Part shown: piece by piece, positions 1 through 9,653 of the stretch | How positions within the stretch are numbered: position 1 is the first letter of the stretch | Layout: each line of letters opens with the position of its first letter | NCBI RefSeq assembly: GCF_006442975.2 | Contig: NZ_CP083954.1 | Location: forward strand, 2,425,501-2,489,500 | Direction: 5' to 3' | Origin: Mesorhizobium sp. B2-1-1 | GTDB taxonomy: Bacteria > Pseudomonadota > Alphaproteobacteria > Rhizobiales > Rhizobiaceae | DNA: 64,000 nt | Notes under the pieces: model-generated | Databases searched by the model: none | Told to the model about the DNA's origin: nothing | Seen by the model: the letters and a program-made list of their open reading frames with translations, nothing else | Translations under genes and position numbers: made by a program

Positions 1-62
1 TTAGAATTAACTAATGTTCTTGCAATAACCCCGTGTTGCACCAACAAAGACGGATAGTTGCT

Positions 63-1118
63 ATGGATGCTATGGTTCATGCCGCCGGGCTATCTGGAGG
101 AGCAGGTGCCGAGAAGTCCCTGCAATGCGCCGTCGACATCGATACCTCCACGGCACCGCCTGCTAAGCAATTCGACCTGTTTCGAACCTGGTATCAAGGC
201 GTTGCCGACACTGAACTTATGCAAGAACGGAGCCATTCGTTTCCAGCACATGAAACAGTGTGGGATCTGGGAACGTTGGCTGTCATGTTCCTCGAATTGC
301 CTGGCAGTGGCTACCGCTGTCGCTGGCGGCATTTGAAAAACCCTTCGGTGGACAATTGGTATTTGAGCCTGCCCTTGTCCAAGGGCAGGCTTCCTGGAAG
401 TTGGCAGGTCGTGAGAACGACCCTGCAATCTTTTGCAGAGCCCTACGAATGCGTGATGGAGAACGACGCCCTCCTTGCCGTTTTCCTGCCACGCGACCTG
501 CCTTTCATCCAATCGTCCAGGATTGAAATACGTGAGGAGTCGAAAAGACTCCTGGCAGACTACATGCTTCTGCTGCACCGTTCCTTTTCCGATCTGAGGG
601 CCGTGGATGTGTCGCACATTGCCACTGCCACCACCAATCTGCTGGCTGCGTGCGTGTCGCCATCACATGACCGCATCACCGAGGCGAAGCGTGTGATCGA
701 CGCCGTGATCGCCGAGCGCGCTGCCAAAATCATTGCACAAAGTTTGAATGATCAGTCCTTGGCATCCGACAGGCTTTGCCGCGAACTCGGTGTGTCCCGC
801 TCTCGCCTCTACCGGATATTCGAACCGGCCGGAGGTGTTTCGAATTATATTCGCCACAAACGCCTGCTCAAGACACGCGATATACTTTCCGACAGCTTGG
901 ATGGGCGCCCGATCTCCGCCATTGCCGGGGATTGGGGCTTCACGGATCCGTCGGCGTATAGCCGGATGTTCAGGAAGGAATTCGGCATTACGCCAAAGGA
1001 GGCACGCGTGGAAGGCTGGCAAGGCGCCCAGGCCACGAGCTCGCAGCAGATCAGCCAGCCTGACAGCAGGGCGCACACGCTGAGTGGTCTTCTGCTGCGA
1101 AACAGCTTTGGGCCCTAG
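63..1118 (+). CDS. AraC-family transcriptional regulator
   Basis: This is a DNA-binding regulator with the AraC/XylS double helix-turn-helix at its C-terminus, roughly residues 215-320. That part includes the pattern SDRLCRELGVSRSRLYRIF followed by the second helix-turn-helix ending in FRKEFGITPKEAR. The N-terminal 200 residues look like the cupin-like sensor domain of AraC-binding proteins, but no ligand can be read from them. An upstream GTG at 33 is possible. I prefer the ATG at 63, although neither has a clear ribosome binding site. The stop codon overlaps that of the convergent APC transporter by 4 bp. Whether it controls the arginine genes next door is unknown. Confidence 0.85.
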   Translation: MDAMVHAAGLSGGAGAEKSLQCAVDIDTSTAPPAKQFDLFRTWYQGVADTELMQERSHSFPAHETVWDLGTLAVMFLELPGSGYRCRWRHLKNPSVDNWYLSLPLSKGRLPGSWQVVRTTLQSFAEPYECVMENDALLAVFLPRDLPFIQSSRIEIREESKRLLADYMLLLHRSFSDLRAVDVSHIATATTNLLAACVSPSHDRITEAKRVIDAVIAERAAKIIAQSLNDQSLASDRLCRELGVSRSRLYRIFEPAGGVSNYIRHKRLLKTRDILSDSLDGRPISAIAGDWGFTDPSAYSRMFRKEFGITPKEARVEGWQGAQATSSQQISQPDSRAHTLSGLLLRNSFGP

Positions 1119-2545
1119 ACTGCGATGGCGCCGGCAAGGATGCCGTAGATTGCCGCGACCGCGCCAAGTGCGGCGACGACGAACATCCCCATCTCGGCGG
1201 GAGTAAACACCCTCTGCCCCCGCTCCTTCCGAGCCATGACGAAGAGGATCGTGCCCGGTCCGTAGATGACGGCCGAGAGCAGCAGGTGCTTGGCGCTGGC
1301 GGCGTAGATGAGACCGGCCGTATAGATCAATGCTATCGCCGCCCTTGCGAAGTCGACACGCCGCGCTACGGGGTCGTTCTCGTAGCTCTCGCCGCCCCAT
1401 GCGAGCTTGACCCCGTAAGCGGCGACAAGAAGATATGGGATGAGGATCATGGAACTGGTCAGCTCGAGAGCGAGCCTGAAGGCCTGTTGAGCAAAGAGCG
1501 TCAGGACCAGAAAAACCTGCACGACCGTATTGGTCAGCCAGAGCGCCCGCGACGGCACGCCATGCTTGTTTTTATACGCAAGAAAACGCGGCATTGTCTG
1601 GTGATGTGATGCGGTGAACAGGATTTCAGCGGCCAGCAGCACCCAGGACAGATAGGCACCGGCAACGGAGATCAGCAGGCCGAAGCTGACGAACTTGGCG
1701 CCCCATGGCCCGACCACCGCTTCCAATACGCCGGCCATGGAGGGATTGCGCAGCGCTGTCAGTTCAGGACGAAGCATGATCCCGTAGGAGGGAATGGTGA
1801 CCAGCACAAGCAGACAGAGCACGCCGAGAAAACCAAGGAGCGTCGCGACCCCGACATCCCCGCGGTTGCGTGCGTAACGCGAATAGACGCTCGCGCCTTC
1901 GATTCCGACAAAGACGAATACTGTCACCAACATGGTCCCGCGAACCTGGCTCGCGATGCTGCCAACGCTGACTTCTTCCCCGCCCCAGAAATTGGTCGTG
2001 AAGACATCGGCGCTGAAGCCGTAGATAACGAAGATGATAAAGAGAAAGATCGGAATGATCTTGGCGTAAGTGACAATGGTGTTGATCGCCGCCGCTTCCT
2101 TGACGCCCCGCAGGATCAGCGAATGTACGATCCACAGAAGCATCGAGGAAATGACGATCGCCGTGATGGTATTGCCATCGCCGAACACAGGAAAGAAAAG
2201 CCCCAGCGTCGACTTTATCAGCACGAAATAGGAAACGTTGCCGAGAACGGCGGCAGACCAGTAACCGAGGGCCGAGAGGAAGCCGAGATAGTTGCCAAAG
2301 CCGGCCTTGGCATAGGCATACACGCCCGCATCGAGGTCCGGCTTGTGAACCGACAAGGTCTGGAAGACGAAGGCCAACATCAGCATTCCGACGCCAGCGA
2401 TGGCCCAAGCGATCATGGCCCCGAACGGACCGGTCTCGCGACCAAAAGCCTGCGGCAAAGAGAAGATGCCCGCGCCGACCATCGAACCGACGACCATAGC
2501 CGTCAGGGTCCATATCGAGAATTTTTGCTGAACGGTCGAGTTCAT
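1115..2545 (-). CDS. APC-family basic amino acid antiporter (ArcD-like)
   Basis: This 476-residue integral membrane protein has about 12 hydrophobic segments. The APC family start is clear: an N-terminal helix carrying MVVGSMVGAGIFSLP, then ETGPFGAMIAWAIAG. It resembles the arginine/ornithine antiporter group (ArcD/YdgI type). It is a paralogue of the protein encoded from 2811, and the two match over most of their length. Transcription diverges from that gene across a 265-bp spacer. The neighbouring arginine deiminase makes arginine import with exchange of ornithine or citrulline the likely job, but the exact substrate is inferred from context. Confidence 0.85.
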   Translation of the reverse strand: MNSTVQQKFSIWTLTAMVVGSMVGAGIFSLPQAFGRETGPFGAMIAWAIAGVGMLMLAFVFQTLSVHKPDLDAGVYAYAKAGFGNYLGFLSALGYWSAAVLGNVSYFVLIKSTLGLFFPVFGDGNTITAIVISSMLLWIVHSLILRGVKEAAAINTIVTYAKIIPIFLFIIFVIYGFSADVFTTNFWGGEEVSVGSIASQVRGTMLVTVFVFVGIEGASVYSRYARNRGDVGVATLLGFLGVLCLLVLVTIPSYGIMLRPELTALRNPSMAGVLEAVVGPWGAKFVSFGLLISVAGAYLSWVLLAAEILFTASHHQTMPRFLAYKNKHGVPSRALWLTNTVVQVFLVLTLFAQQAFRLALELTSSMILIPYLLVAAYGVKLAWGGESYENDPVARRVDFARAAIALIYTAGLIYAASAKHLLLSAVIYGPGTILFVMARKERGQRVFTPAEMGMFVVAALGAVAAIYGILAGAIAV

Positions 2546-2810
2546 TGAATTTGGATCAACAATTCCTTGGCGGACGGCGGTCCAGCGGCCTCATTGTTAC
2601 GCCTGCAACCTATCTCGAATCTAGCGCCCACGTGATTGGCATAAAATCCCACTAGTATACCTGACGTCCAAAACCTTTGCCTTGGCTCGTTTAACCGGTT
2701 GCCGACATTCGCATTTACTGCTTCTGATCAGACCTAACCTTGCTGGACCGAGACGTGTCGGCGAGGCGTCTGATCGCGAACTCTGGTTCGCGCAGCCAGG
2801 AGAGCGGTTT

Positions 2811-4244
2811 ATGACTTCAAACGAAAATCAGAAGCTTTCGCTGTTTGCGCTGACCAGCATGGTGGTGGGATCGATGGTCGGCGCGGGCATCTTCAATCTG
2901 CCTGGCCGGTTCGCGACTGCGACAGGTCCGTTCGGCGCAATCATCGCCTGGGCAATTGCGGGAACCGGCATGTACATGCTGGCGCGGGTGTTCCAGGCGT
3001 TGGCCGAGAAGAGGCCAGACATCGACTCAGGCGTCTTCGCCTATGCCAAGGCCGGCTTCGGCAACTACATGGGCTTCCTGTCCGCCTTCGGCTACTGGCT
3101 CGGTAGTTGCCTGGGCAACGTCTTCTATTGGGTGCTCATCGGCTCGACGCTGGGGCGGTTCTTTCCCGGGATCTTTGGGGACGGCAGCAGCGCCATCGCC
3201 ATCATCGTCTCGTTGATCGGCATCTGGGCTTTCCACTTCATGATCCTGCGCGGCGTCGAGCAGGCGACCTTCATCAATACTGTCGTGACGATCGCCAAGA
3301 TCGTGCCGATCCTGGTCTTCATCCTGCTCCTGATCTTCTTCTTCCATTTCGGGCAGTTCCGCGAGAATTTCTTCGGCGGCTTGGACATGCCGCCAAAGTC
3401 CCTGATCGCCCAGGTGCGCGACACAATGCTGATCACGGTCTTCGTCTTCCTCGGCATCGAGGGCGCCAGCGTCTATTCCCGCTTTGCCAAGGTGCGTTCC
3501 GACGTCGGTACGGCGACGATTCTCGGTTTCGTCGGCGTCACAGGCCTGATGGTAGCGGTCACGCTGCTGCCCTACGCGGCTCTGCCGCAATCGGCTGTCG
3601 CCGGTGTCCAGCAGCCGTCGATGGCCGGCGTTCTCGAAGCGGTCGTCGGTCACTGGGGTGCGGTCTTCATCTCGATCGGCGTTCTGATCTCGGTGCTCGG
3701 CGCCTATCTCGCCTGGTCCCTGATCTGCGCCGAGGTGCTGTTCGCGGCGGCGAAGTCGGAGGACATGCCAAGGCTCTTCGCAGCGCAGAATGGCAACAAG
3801 GTTCCCGCTAACGCACTCTGGCTCACCAACATCGTCGTATCGCTCTTCGTGATCTCCACCTACTGGTCGCGGGACGCGTTCAACTTCATGCTCGACATGA
3901 CGAGCGTCACCGCGTTGCTGCCCTACCTGCTCGTGGCCGGCTACGGCATCCTGCTCGCTCGTAGCGGCGTTGGCTACGAAAAGACGCCGGATCAGCGCGG
4001 CCGCGACCAGATCTTCGCCTGGATCGCGGCGATTTACACGGTCTTCATGTTCGTCGCCGCCGGGCTCAAATACGTGCTGCTTGTTGCCGTCCTCTTCGCG
4101 CCCGGAACTATCCTCTACGTCTGGGCGCGGCGCGAGCAGAAATTGCAGCTGTTCACGCTCGCCGAACTCTTCGTGTTCGCCGTCACGCTCATCGCTGGCC
4201 TGATCGGAGCCTACGGGCTGCTGACGGGCGCCATCGCACCTTGA
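2811..4244 (+). CDS. APC-family arginine/ornithine antiporter-like transporter
   Basis: This membrane antiporter of 477 residues has about 12 transmembrane segments and the APC signature MVVGSMVGAGIFNLP near residue 20. The open frame extends upstream to 2682. The ATG at 2811 is the better start because it follows a purine-rich site (CAGGAGAG) and aligns with the paralogue encoded on the other strand. It lies 18 bp before arginine deiminase on the same strand, with an AAGAAGGAAGG ribosome binding site between them, so the two are surely co-transcribed. That context points to arginine uptake feeding the deiminase. Citrulline or ornithine as the counter-substrate is an inference. Confidence 0.88.
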   Translation: MTSNENQKLSLFALTSMVVGSMVGAGIFNLPGRFATATGPFGAIIAWAIAGTGMYMLARVFQALAEKRPDIDSGVFAYAKAGFGNYMGFLSAFGYWLGSCLGNVFYWVLIGSTLGRFFPGIFGDGSSAIAIIVSLIGIWAFHFMILRGVEQATFINTVVTIAKIVPILVFILLLIFFFHFGQFRENFFGGLDMPPKSLIAQVRDTMLITVFVFLGIEGASVYSRFAKVRSDVGTATILGFVGVTGLMVAVTLLPYAALPQSAVAGVQQPSMAGVLEAVVGHWGAVFISIGVLISVLGAYLAWSLICAEVLFAAAKSEDMPRLFAAQNGNKVPANALWLTNIVVSLFVISTYWSRDAFNFMLDMTSVTALLPYLLVAGYGILLARSGVGYEKTPDQRGRDQIFAWIAAIYTVFMFVAAGLKYVLLVAVLFAPGTILYVWARREQKLQLFTLAELFVFAVTLIAGLIGAYGLLTGAIAP

Positions 4245-4262
4245 ACAGAAAGAAGGAAGGTC

Positions 4263-5507
4263 ATGACAAACAATACTTCATTCGGCGTTCATTCAGAGGT
4301 TGGTCAGTTGCGCAAGGTCATGGTGTGCGCTCCCGGCCGCGCCCACCAGCGGCTGACACCCAGCAATTGTGACGCACTCCTCTTCGACGACGTGCTCTGG
4401 GTAGACAATGCCAAGCGCGATCATTTCGACTTCATGACCAAGATGCGCGACAGGGGCGTCGAGGTGGTCGAGATGCACAATCTGCTCGCCGAGACGGTCG
4501 CCATTCCGGAAGCCAAGAAGTGGATCCTCGACCAGCAGATCGTACCGAACCAGGTCGGCCTCGGCCTCATCGACGAGGTCCGCTCCTATCTCGACGGCCT
4601 CTCTAATCGCGACCTCGCTGAAACACTGATCGGCGGGCTGTCGACCTTCGAATTCCCGGAAAGCATCGGCGGCGAACAACTGGCGCTGATCCGTGACGCG
4701 GCCGGCGTCAACGAATATCTGCTGCCGCCTTTGCCCAACACGCTCTACACCCGGGACACCACCTGCTGGATCTATGGCGGCGTGACGCTGAACGCCCTTT
4801 ATTGGCCTGCGCGCCACGAGGAGACCATCCTCACCACATCGATATACAAGTTCCACCCGGACTTCGCCGGCAAGGTCAATGTCTGGTGGGGTGACCCGAC
4901 CAGGGATTGGGGGCTTGCCACATTCGAGGGTGGGGACGTCATGCCTATCGGCAAGGGCAATGTGCTTATCGGCATGAGCGAGCGCACTTCGCGCCAGGCT
5001 ATCAGCCAAGTGGCGGCGGCCCTGTTTGAGAAAGGAGCTGCCGAACGTGTGATCGTCGCCGCAATGCCTAAGCTGCGCGCGGCGATGCATCTCGACACGG
5101 TATTCACGTTTGCCGATCGCGACTGCGTGCTGATGTATCCGGACATCGTCAACGGCATTGACGCATTCTCCTATCGCCCTGACGGCAAGGGGGGCGTCGA
5201 ACTCCACAAGGACAAAGGCAGTTTCATTGAGACGGTGCGTGACTCGCTTGGTCTCAAGAAGATGCGCGTCGTTGAAACCGGCGGCAACGACTACATGCGC
5301 GAGCGCACCCAGTGGGACAGCGGCGCCAACTTGGTTTGCGCCTCGCCTGGTGTCGTCTTTGCCTACGATCGCAACACGTACACAAATACGCTGCTGCGCA
5401 AGGAAGGCATAGAAGTCATCACTATCTCAGGCGCGGAGCTCGGCCGCGGCCGAGGCGGGGGTCATTGCATGACCTGTCCCATCATTCGCGATGCGGTCGA
5501 CTATTGA
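4263..5507 (+). CDS. arcA: Arginine deiminase
   Basis: The enzyme hydrolyses arginine to citrulline and ammonia. Length (414 residues) fits the family. The guanidino-modifying fold is supported by [13 protein letters not shown] around residues 278-290 and by the C-terminal nucleophile motif GGGHCMTCP, where the catalytic cysteine is residue 402. Further family features are the FEGGD motif and the ARYTRDT-like segment [11 protein letters not shown]. It is the second gene of an operon with the antiporter just upstream. No ornithine carbamoyltransferase or carbamate kinase follows, so the usual ATP-yielding arcABC pathway is not complete here. Ammonia production for acid tolerance or arginine use as nitrogen are alternatives. 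Confidence 0.97.
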   Translation: MTNNTSFGVHSEVGQLRKVMVCAPGRAHQRLTPSNCDALLFDDVLWVDNAKRDHFDFMTKMRDRGVEVVEMHNLLAETVAIPEAKKWILDQQIVPNQVGLGLIDEVRSYLDGLSNRDLAETLIGGLSTFEFPESIGGEQLALIRDAAGVNEYLLPPLPNTLYTRDTTCWIYGGVTLNALYWPARHEETILTTSIYKFHPDFAGKVNVWWGDPTRDWGLATFEGGDVMPIGKGNVLIGMSERTSRQAISQVAAALFEKGAAERVIVAAMPKLRAAMHLDTVFTFADRDCVLMYPDIVNGIDAFSYRPDGKGGVELHKDKGSFIETVRDSLGLKKMRVVETGGNDYMRERTQWDSGANLVCASPGVVFAYDRNTYTNTLLRKEGIEVITISGAELGRGRGGGHCMTCPIIRDAVDY

Positions 5508-5725
5508 TAGCAACCCGGCCGGGCTCGATACAGGCGGCCGGTCGGCCCCCAAATAGTCTGAAGGCCATACCTGTCGGACGGCCTCCAGCACATAAAGACC
5601 GTCTACCCCAGAATTGCTCATAGAGCGTTGGAGTCGCTCCCAATCCTATAGGAACAATCGGCACATTGTTGGACGGAATGCTCGTTGTTGGCGAGCGGAT
5701 GTAAATGTACCCAGGAGATGAAACC

Positions 5726-6019
5726 ATGAGAAGTATTATATTCGTTTCTGCTTTGGCTCTGATGGCCGCGGGTTGTACTGCCACGGAACAGCGAACAGCA
5801 GGCACGGCGTTGGCAGGAGCCGGAACGGGTGCGGTCATCGGCGGCCTTGCAAACGGCAGTCGAGGTGCCCTTGTAGGCGCGGCGGTCGGTGGCGGCACAG
5901 GGGCTGTGGTCGGCGCTGCGACGGCACCGCGCGCGCATCATCGCGAATGCTGGGTTCGTGATCGCTGGGGTCACACGGTTCGCGATCGTCAGGGTCGACC
6001 CATCACAAAACGGTGCTAG
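5726..6019 (+). CDS. Small glycine-zipper outer-membrane lipoprotein
   Basis: The start chosen follows a CCAGGAGATG ribosome binding site; an in-frame ATG at 5705 is less likely. The 97-residue product begins with a lipoprotein signal ending in the lipobox-like LMAAGC, so the mature protein should start with a lipidated cysteine. Next comes a run of Gly-xxx-Gly repeats (TALAGAGTGAVIGGLANG and following), the glycine zipper of 17-kDa-antigen/OmpA-like lipoproteins. The short basic tail contains WVRDRWGHTV. A membrane-anchored envelope role is likely. Nothing in the sequence names a specific function. Confidence 0.75.
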   Translation: MRSIIFVSALALMAAGCTATEQRTAGTALAGAGTGAVIGGLANGSRGALVGAAVGGGTGAVVGAATAPRAHHRECWVRDRWGHTVRDRQGRPITKRC

Positions 6020-6076
6020 GCGCGATGCGTAAGATCAGCTTTATTCAGCACGAATCGAGCTGGTTAAGCGATATCG

Positions 6077-7195
6077 ATGAACATTGGTCTGGGCGCTGAG
6101 CAAGCTTCCGGACCAATTTCGGAGTTGTCTGTAACGTCATCCAGCCGGCCGGGAACAGACTATACCATGGCGAAGCGAACGCTCTTTGCGCCTACGTATA
6201 TTCTGGCGGTTATCGCCGTCATATGGGCGCTGCAGGCCGCTGCCTCAATTTTCGCGCCAGTCGTGTGCGCTCTTTTCCTCATCGCGCTGGTGTGGCCATT
6301 GCAGCGCAACCTGCAGCGGCTTCTTCCAAAGCTGATCGCACTGGCGATAGTCGTCTGTGTCGTCGTCCTGGCATTCTTCGCCTTTGCATCGATCGCCAGT
6401 TGGGGTTTTGGCCGCATTGGCCGATCGGTCCTCGCCGACAGCGCCCGCTTTCAAGGACTCTACAGTCAACTCGCCGAGTGGTTGGAAGGGCACGGTGTCG
6501 TGATGGCCGGCGCCTGGGCCGAGCATTTCAATGTCGGCTGGTTCGTGCGGATAGCTCAAGGCGTGACCGCAAGGCTGAATACCGTGATCTCGTTCTGGAT
6601 CGTTGTCGTCGTTTACGTGCTTCTGGGTCTTCTCGACGCTGAAGCGGCGGCTCGCAATGCTCGTGTAGCGCTGAGCGCCCAGGTGGCGGCCGCACTGATC
6701 AATGGCAGCAGTCAGACAGCATCGAAATGGCGACGTTACATGCTGGTTCGGACATTGATGAGCCTTGCGACCGGTTCGATGGTGTGCGCGCTTTCGGCGG
6801 CTTTCGGACTGCGGTTTGCCGCCGAGTGGGGCGTTATCGCCTTCACCTTGAACTATATTCCGTTTATGGGGCCGTTCGTCGCGACATTCTTGCCGACGCT
6901 TTACGCGCTCGCGCAGTTCGGATCGCCACAGGCCGCCGTCTCGATTTTTGCCGGCCTCAACATCATTCAGTTCGTCATCGGCAGCTACATAGAACCGCGG
7001 GTTGCCGGTTACGTGTTGGCGATGTCGCCTTTTGTGGTGCTGTTTTCGGTCTTCTTCTGGTCGTTTCTTTGGGGTGTGTTCGGCGCGTTCATAGGTGTGC
7101 CCATCACCATCGCGCTGGTTACTTTTTGCTCGCAATCGCCGGCGACCCTTTGGATCGCTCAGTTGCTTGGGTCCGCCGATCGGCGGAACGCGTGA
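6077..7195 (+). CDS. AI-2E family transporter (UPF0118/PerM-like membrane protein)
   Basis: This is a polytopic membrane protein of the AI-2E exporter/PerM family. It has paired N-terminal hydrophobic helices, a central soluble stretch, and a C-terminal block with the family pattern NYIPFMGPFVATFLP, then IEPRVAGYVLAMSP and GAFIGVPITIAL. The transported substrate is not known for most members; sodium/proton antiport and autoinducer export have been reported for some. An alternative start at 6167 would remove 30 polar residues and place the protein closer to its first helix. Neither start has a strong ribosome binding site. Confidence 0.8.
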   Translation: MNIGLGAEQASGPISELSVTSSSRPGTDYTMAKRTLFAPTYILAVIAVIWALQAAASIFAPVVCALFLIALVWPLQRNLQRLLPKLIALAIVVCVVVLAFFAFASIASWGFGRIGRSVLADSARFQGLYSQLAEWLEGHGVVMAGAWAEHFNVGWFVRIAQGVTARLNTVISFWIVVVVYVLLGLLDAEAAARNARVALSAQVAAALINGSSQTASKWRRYMLVRTLMSLATGSMVCALSAAFGLRFAAEWGVIAFTLNYIPFMGPFVATFLPTLYALAQFGSPQAAVSIFAGLNIIQFVIGSYIEPRVAGYVLAMSPFVVLFSVFFWSFLWGVFGAFIGVPITIALVTFCSQSPATLWIAQLLGSADRRNA

Positions 7196-7226
7196 TTGCC
7201 GCCAGGAAATTCGATTGGCCGGGCCC

Positions 7227-7586
7227 CTAGCGACGTCCGGATCCCGCGCCCCGGACGAGGCCGATGATACAAACCGACAGGATGCCGCCAAGAAGGCCGG
7301 CAATGCCGACGCCAATCAGCACGCCGGGCGTGAGGGTGCCGACACCGCGAGCGGTGGCATCGACAGCATTTTCGACGTTGCCGAGGAAGTTTGCCAAGGC
7401 GGGAATCCGACCGGCCAGCCCTGTCAGGGTCAGTCCTCCCACGACGCCAGCCGCCGCGCCAGATTTCCAACCCAGCGCAGCCATGCGCCAAAACCAAGTC
7501 GTAGCGAAAGCTCCGCCCGCGCCGCAGATGGCTTCAATCAAAAGCAGGGCCGCTGTCTCAAGGCCGGACATGCTTGCATCGCCCAC
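7227..7586 (-). CDS. Hypothetical small membrane protein
   Basis: I do not recognise this 119-residue protein. It has three or four hydrophobic stretches rich in Gly and Ala: LLIEAICGAGGAFATTWFW, AGVVGGLTLTGLAG and GVLIGVGIAGLLGGILS. It ends with the basic tail RGAGSGRR. The composition fits an inner-membrane protein. It is convergent with the AI-2E transporter and lies downstream, on the same strand, of the DUF1269 gene, so the two may share a transcript. The true start may be the ATG at 7571. Confidence 0.5.
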   Translation of the reverse strand: MGDASMSGLETAALLLIEAICGAGGAFATTWFWRMAALGWKSGAAAGVVGGLTLTGLAGRIPALANFLGNVENAVDATARGVGTLTPGVLIGVGIAGLLGGILSVCIIGLVRGAGSGRR

Positions 7587-7656
7587 TTACTATCGGGCCA
7601 TCCATCGCCCTTGCCGACCAGCAGAGTTCCGATTCCGGGATGTTCCGTGACCGCGG

Positions 7657-8178
7657 TCAGGCGGTCGCGGCCGCGCCTTGGCCGGCCATCGCGGAAGCGC
7701 GTTGAAGCGCATCGCGCAGAACCTGCTCCTTCGTCTCATCCAGCGACGTCTTAAGCACCACGCCGCCAAAGGCCTGGATCTCCTTGAGCACCTTGTCCGC
7801 TGTCATCTCGTGCGCGAGCACGAACAGGGCAGCGTCCCCAGGCTGGATGCTGGCTGACAGATCGCGCATGAACGCATCGTTGATACCCACGTCCGTCAAA
7901 GCGCCGCCAAGGGCTCCGGAGGTGGCGCCGACCGCAAGCCCGATCAGCGGATTCAGGAAGAGAACACCGATAAGCAAGCCCCAGAAGCTACCGGATACAG
8001 CGCCTGCCGCCGTCGTATTCACAAGTTGATTGAGCTTAATCGCACCCGCCTCGGTCTTCGTGGCAATAACCGCGTCGCCAAGTTTAATAACGTATTCCTT
8101 TTGAAGTCCTATGAGCCGTTGACGTACCTCTTCAGCCTTGGCCTCGTTTGGATAGACGATGACGATCAAATCGGACAT
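7657..8178 (-). CDS. DUF1269 domain membrane protein
   Basis: This 173-residue protein matches the DUF1269 family as I know it. It opens with SDLIVIVYPNEAKAEEVRQ, has a central hydrophobic glycine-rich segment (FWGLLIGVLFLNPLIGLAVG), and then the pattern ALTDVGINDAFMRDLSASIQPG with an acidic-basic C-terminal domain. Members are often stress-related and sit near general stress genes; the molecular function is unknown. A strong AGGAGG lies 5 bp before the start codon. Its neighbours here (HdeD, a lipoprotein, an AI-2E protein) are also envelope or stress proteins. Confidence 0.85.
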   Translation of the reverse strand: MSDLIVIVYPNEAKAEEVRQRLIGLQKEYVIKLGDAVIATKTEAGAIKLNQLVNTTAAGAVSGSFWGLLIGVLFLNPLIGLAVGATSGALGGALTDVGINDAFMRDLSASIQPGDAALFVLAHEMTADKVLKEIQAFGGVVLKTSLDETKEQVLRDALQRASAMAGQGAAATA

Positions 8179-8593
8179 GGGGCCCTCCTAGGCTAAGACT
8201 TTCCAAGGGCACGTAATACACATCCTAGAAGGTGAAAGATTGAGCCGGAAATCCGAATAGTGTGCAGCACGTCTCATTTTGCTTGCCTGTCCGACTGGCA
8301 AGCCTGCGGTCTCGACATTGGTTGTCGGCCGCTTCGTCCGTTGCGCTCGGCTTTGTCGCGACGAATTCTCGTCCGGAGCCGCCCGAACTTCTCCTATGTG
8401 ATCAGAGGCGCGCTGCTGGTCTCGAGGGGTGGCTGATCCCGATCATGCGGCATCGTGCGCATCGACGGGCCGTTCGCGACGTCCAGGACAAAATGAAACC
8501 CTACGCAAAAAGCTTGCCGCGCTTGGGAACCGTCGCGGCAGGACAGGAGCCAATGCCGCAAAGCGGGTAACGGTCACGGTGAAAATGGTTGGA
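8179..8593. other. Intergenic region with no supported gene
   Basis: About 415 bp separate the DUF1269 gene from the HdeD gene; both are on the minus strand. The short open frames here have no ribosome binding site and no family resemblance. The part next to 8178 should hold the promoter for the DUF1269 gene. I see no repeat, hairpin terminator or RNA gene in it. Confidence 0.5.
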
Positions 8594-9139
8594 TCATCGG
8601 GTCGTATCCGTTGGCCGAAAGCCTGTAACGAGCCAGCCCAGGCCGTGAAGAACTAGGTCGATACCCATGAACGCCCCAATCACCCAAACCCCGGTCGATG
8701 GCCATCCGATGAGTATCAAGAAGCCAGCCGCGAGACCGAACAGGCCGGAAACAAGCATCATCCATCGGTCGGTGGACAGGTAGCGCAGGCTCAAAGACAT
8801 TCTTCCGAGCCCAGATATCACGAGCACGACACCGAGCACCCATGTGAGGATGATAGATCCCAGCACCGGCAAGCTGATGAGCAGGCAGCCAAAAACGACG
8901 TACAGGATGCCGAGCATCGTCTGCCAGAGAAAACCACGCCACCCGCCGGCCCAGATGGCGAGGGCGATCTCGACAAAGCCGGCGCATACGATCGCAATTC
9001 CCAGGACAAGTGCGCTGATGGTCGTGGCCAGCGCCAGATCGCCCAACACGAAGATCCCTGCCAGGATAAAGACGATTCCGATCGCCGAGTTCGTCCACGC
9101 AGATCGTCTGGGTTGCTGGGTCTCGGACAACTGCGTCAT
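8594..9139 (-). CDS. HdeD-family (DUF308) membrane protein
   Basis: A 181-residue protein with six hydrophobic segments. It contains the DUF308/HdeD repeats, seen as GIVFILAGIFVLGDLALA, GIAIVCAGFVEIALAIW and LGVVLVISGLGRMSLSLRYL. E. coli HdeD is linked to acid resistance at high cell density; here the role is inferred from the family only. I chose the ATG at 9139 because GAGAGG sits 7 bp upstream. The ATG at 9160, which overlaps the preceding gene's stop as ATGA, has no such site. It is translationally close to the upstream small secreted-protein gene and they probably form one operon. Confidence 0.82.
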   Translation of the reverse strand: MTQLSETQQPRRSAWTNSAIGIVFILAGIFVLGDLALATTISALVLGIAIVCAGFVEIALAIWAGGWRGFLWQTMLGILYVVFGCLLISLPVLGSIILTWVLGVVLVISGLGRMSLSLRYLSTDRWMMLVSGLFGLAAGFLILIGWPSTGVWVIGAFMGIDLVLHGLGWLVTGFRPTDTTR

Positions 9140-9156
9140 TCCCTTGCCTCTCTGAG

Positions 9157-9468
9157 TCATCTACGAATGCGGTGGAAATCCACCACGCGGCCAGTACGGG
9201 CATTCAGCACTATTTCGAAAGTGCTGCCGCCAATGCGACGCGCGTGATAAACAAAATTGCGTCCCCGGCAGTCCACGCGACGCACGTCCCTGAAGCCTCT
9301 GCTCTGAATCAATCGCTGGCCTTGAGCGCAAGTAATCGCGCGGCCGTTGTTAAGGTTTGATCCGATATTTATATTTACGGTCACAGCTCCCGCTGGGGAC
9401 ACAGCGGCAAGAGGAATACCAAAGCCGAGTGCGGCACTTAACAGGGCAGCTAGTGCATATCTCCGCAT
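9157..9468 (-). CDS. Small secreted protein of unknown function
   Basis: The 103-residue product has a clear Sec signal peptide (MRRYALAALLSAALGFGIPL, cleavage expected near AGA-VTV). The small mature domain contains two cysteines that could form a disulfide (ITCAQGQRL and RVDCRGRNF). It ends in NARTGRVVDFHRIRR, a PepSY/YpeB-like ending seen in many short rhizobial periplasmic proteins. A GAGGAC site lies 7 bp before the ATG. The last coding bases form a small GGTGGAAATCCACC hairpin next to the HdeD start. No specific function can be given. Confidence 0.7.
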   Translation of the reverse strand: MRRYALAALLSAALGFGIPLAAVSPAGAVTVNINIGSNLNNGRAITCAQGQRLIQSRGFRDVRRVDCRGRNFVYHARRIGGSTFEIVLNARTGRVVDFHRIRR

Positions 9469-9653
9469 ATCTTTCGTCCTCTTTGGTGAATTAAGCCGAC
9501 ATCACGCGCATGCGAACACGTTGTCAATAATTCTGCATGGTGGCTCGGATATTTGGAGACACAATGCCTAGTTTCTGGATTCTTTGCATTTTATGCACTG
9601 CCGTCAGAGCGCGTGCGTTTTCGGTATTATTGTCGAAGCGCATCTCTTGGGAT

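Noticed and set aside
2543..2558. An FNR/FixK-like sequence TTGAATTTGGATCAA in front of the minus-strand APC gene
   Set aside because: The consensus TTGAT-N4-ATCAA needs 14 bases. Here the half-sites are one base too far apart and the first one has a mismatch, so oxygen control is not supported.
8262..8570. A 102-codon plus-strand frame in the gap upstream of the DUF1269 gene
   Set aside because: No ribosome binding site, no similarity, and Arg-rich low-quality composition.
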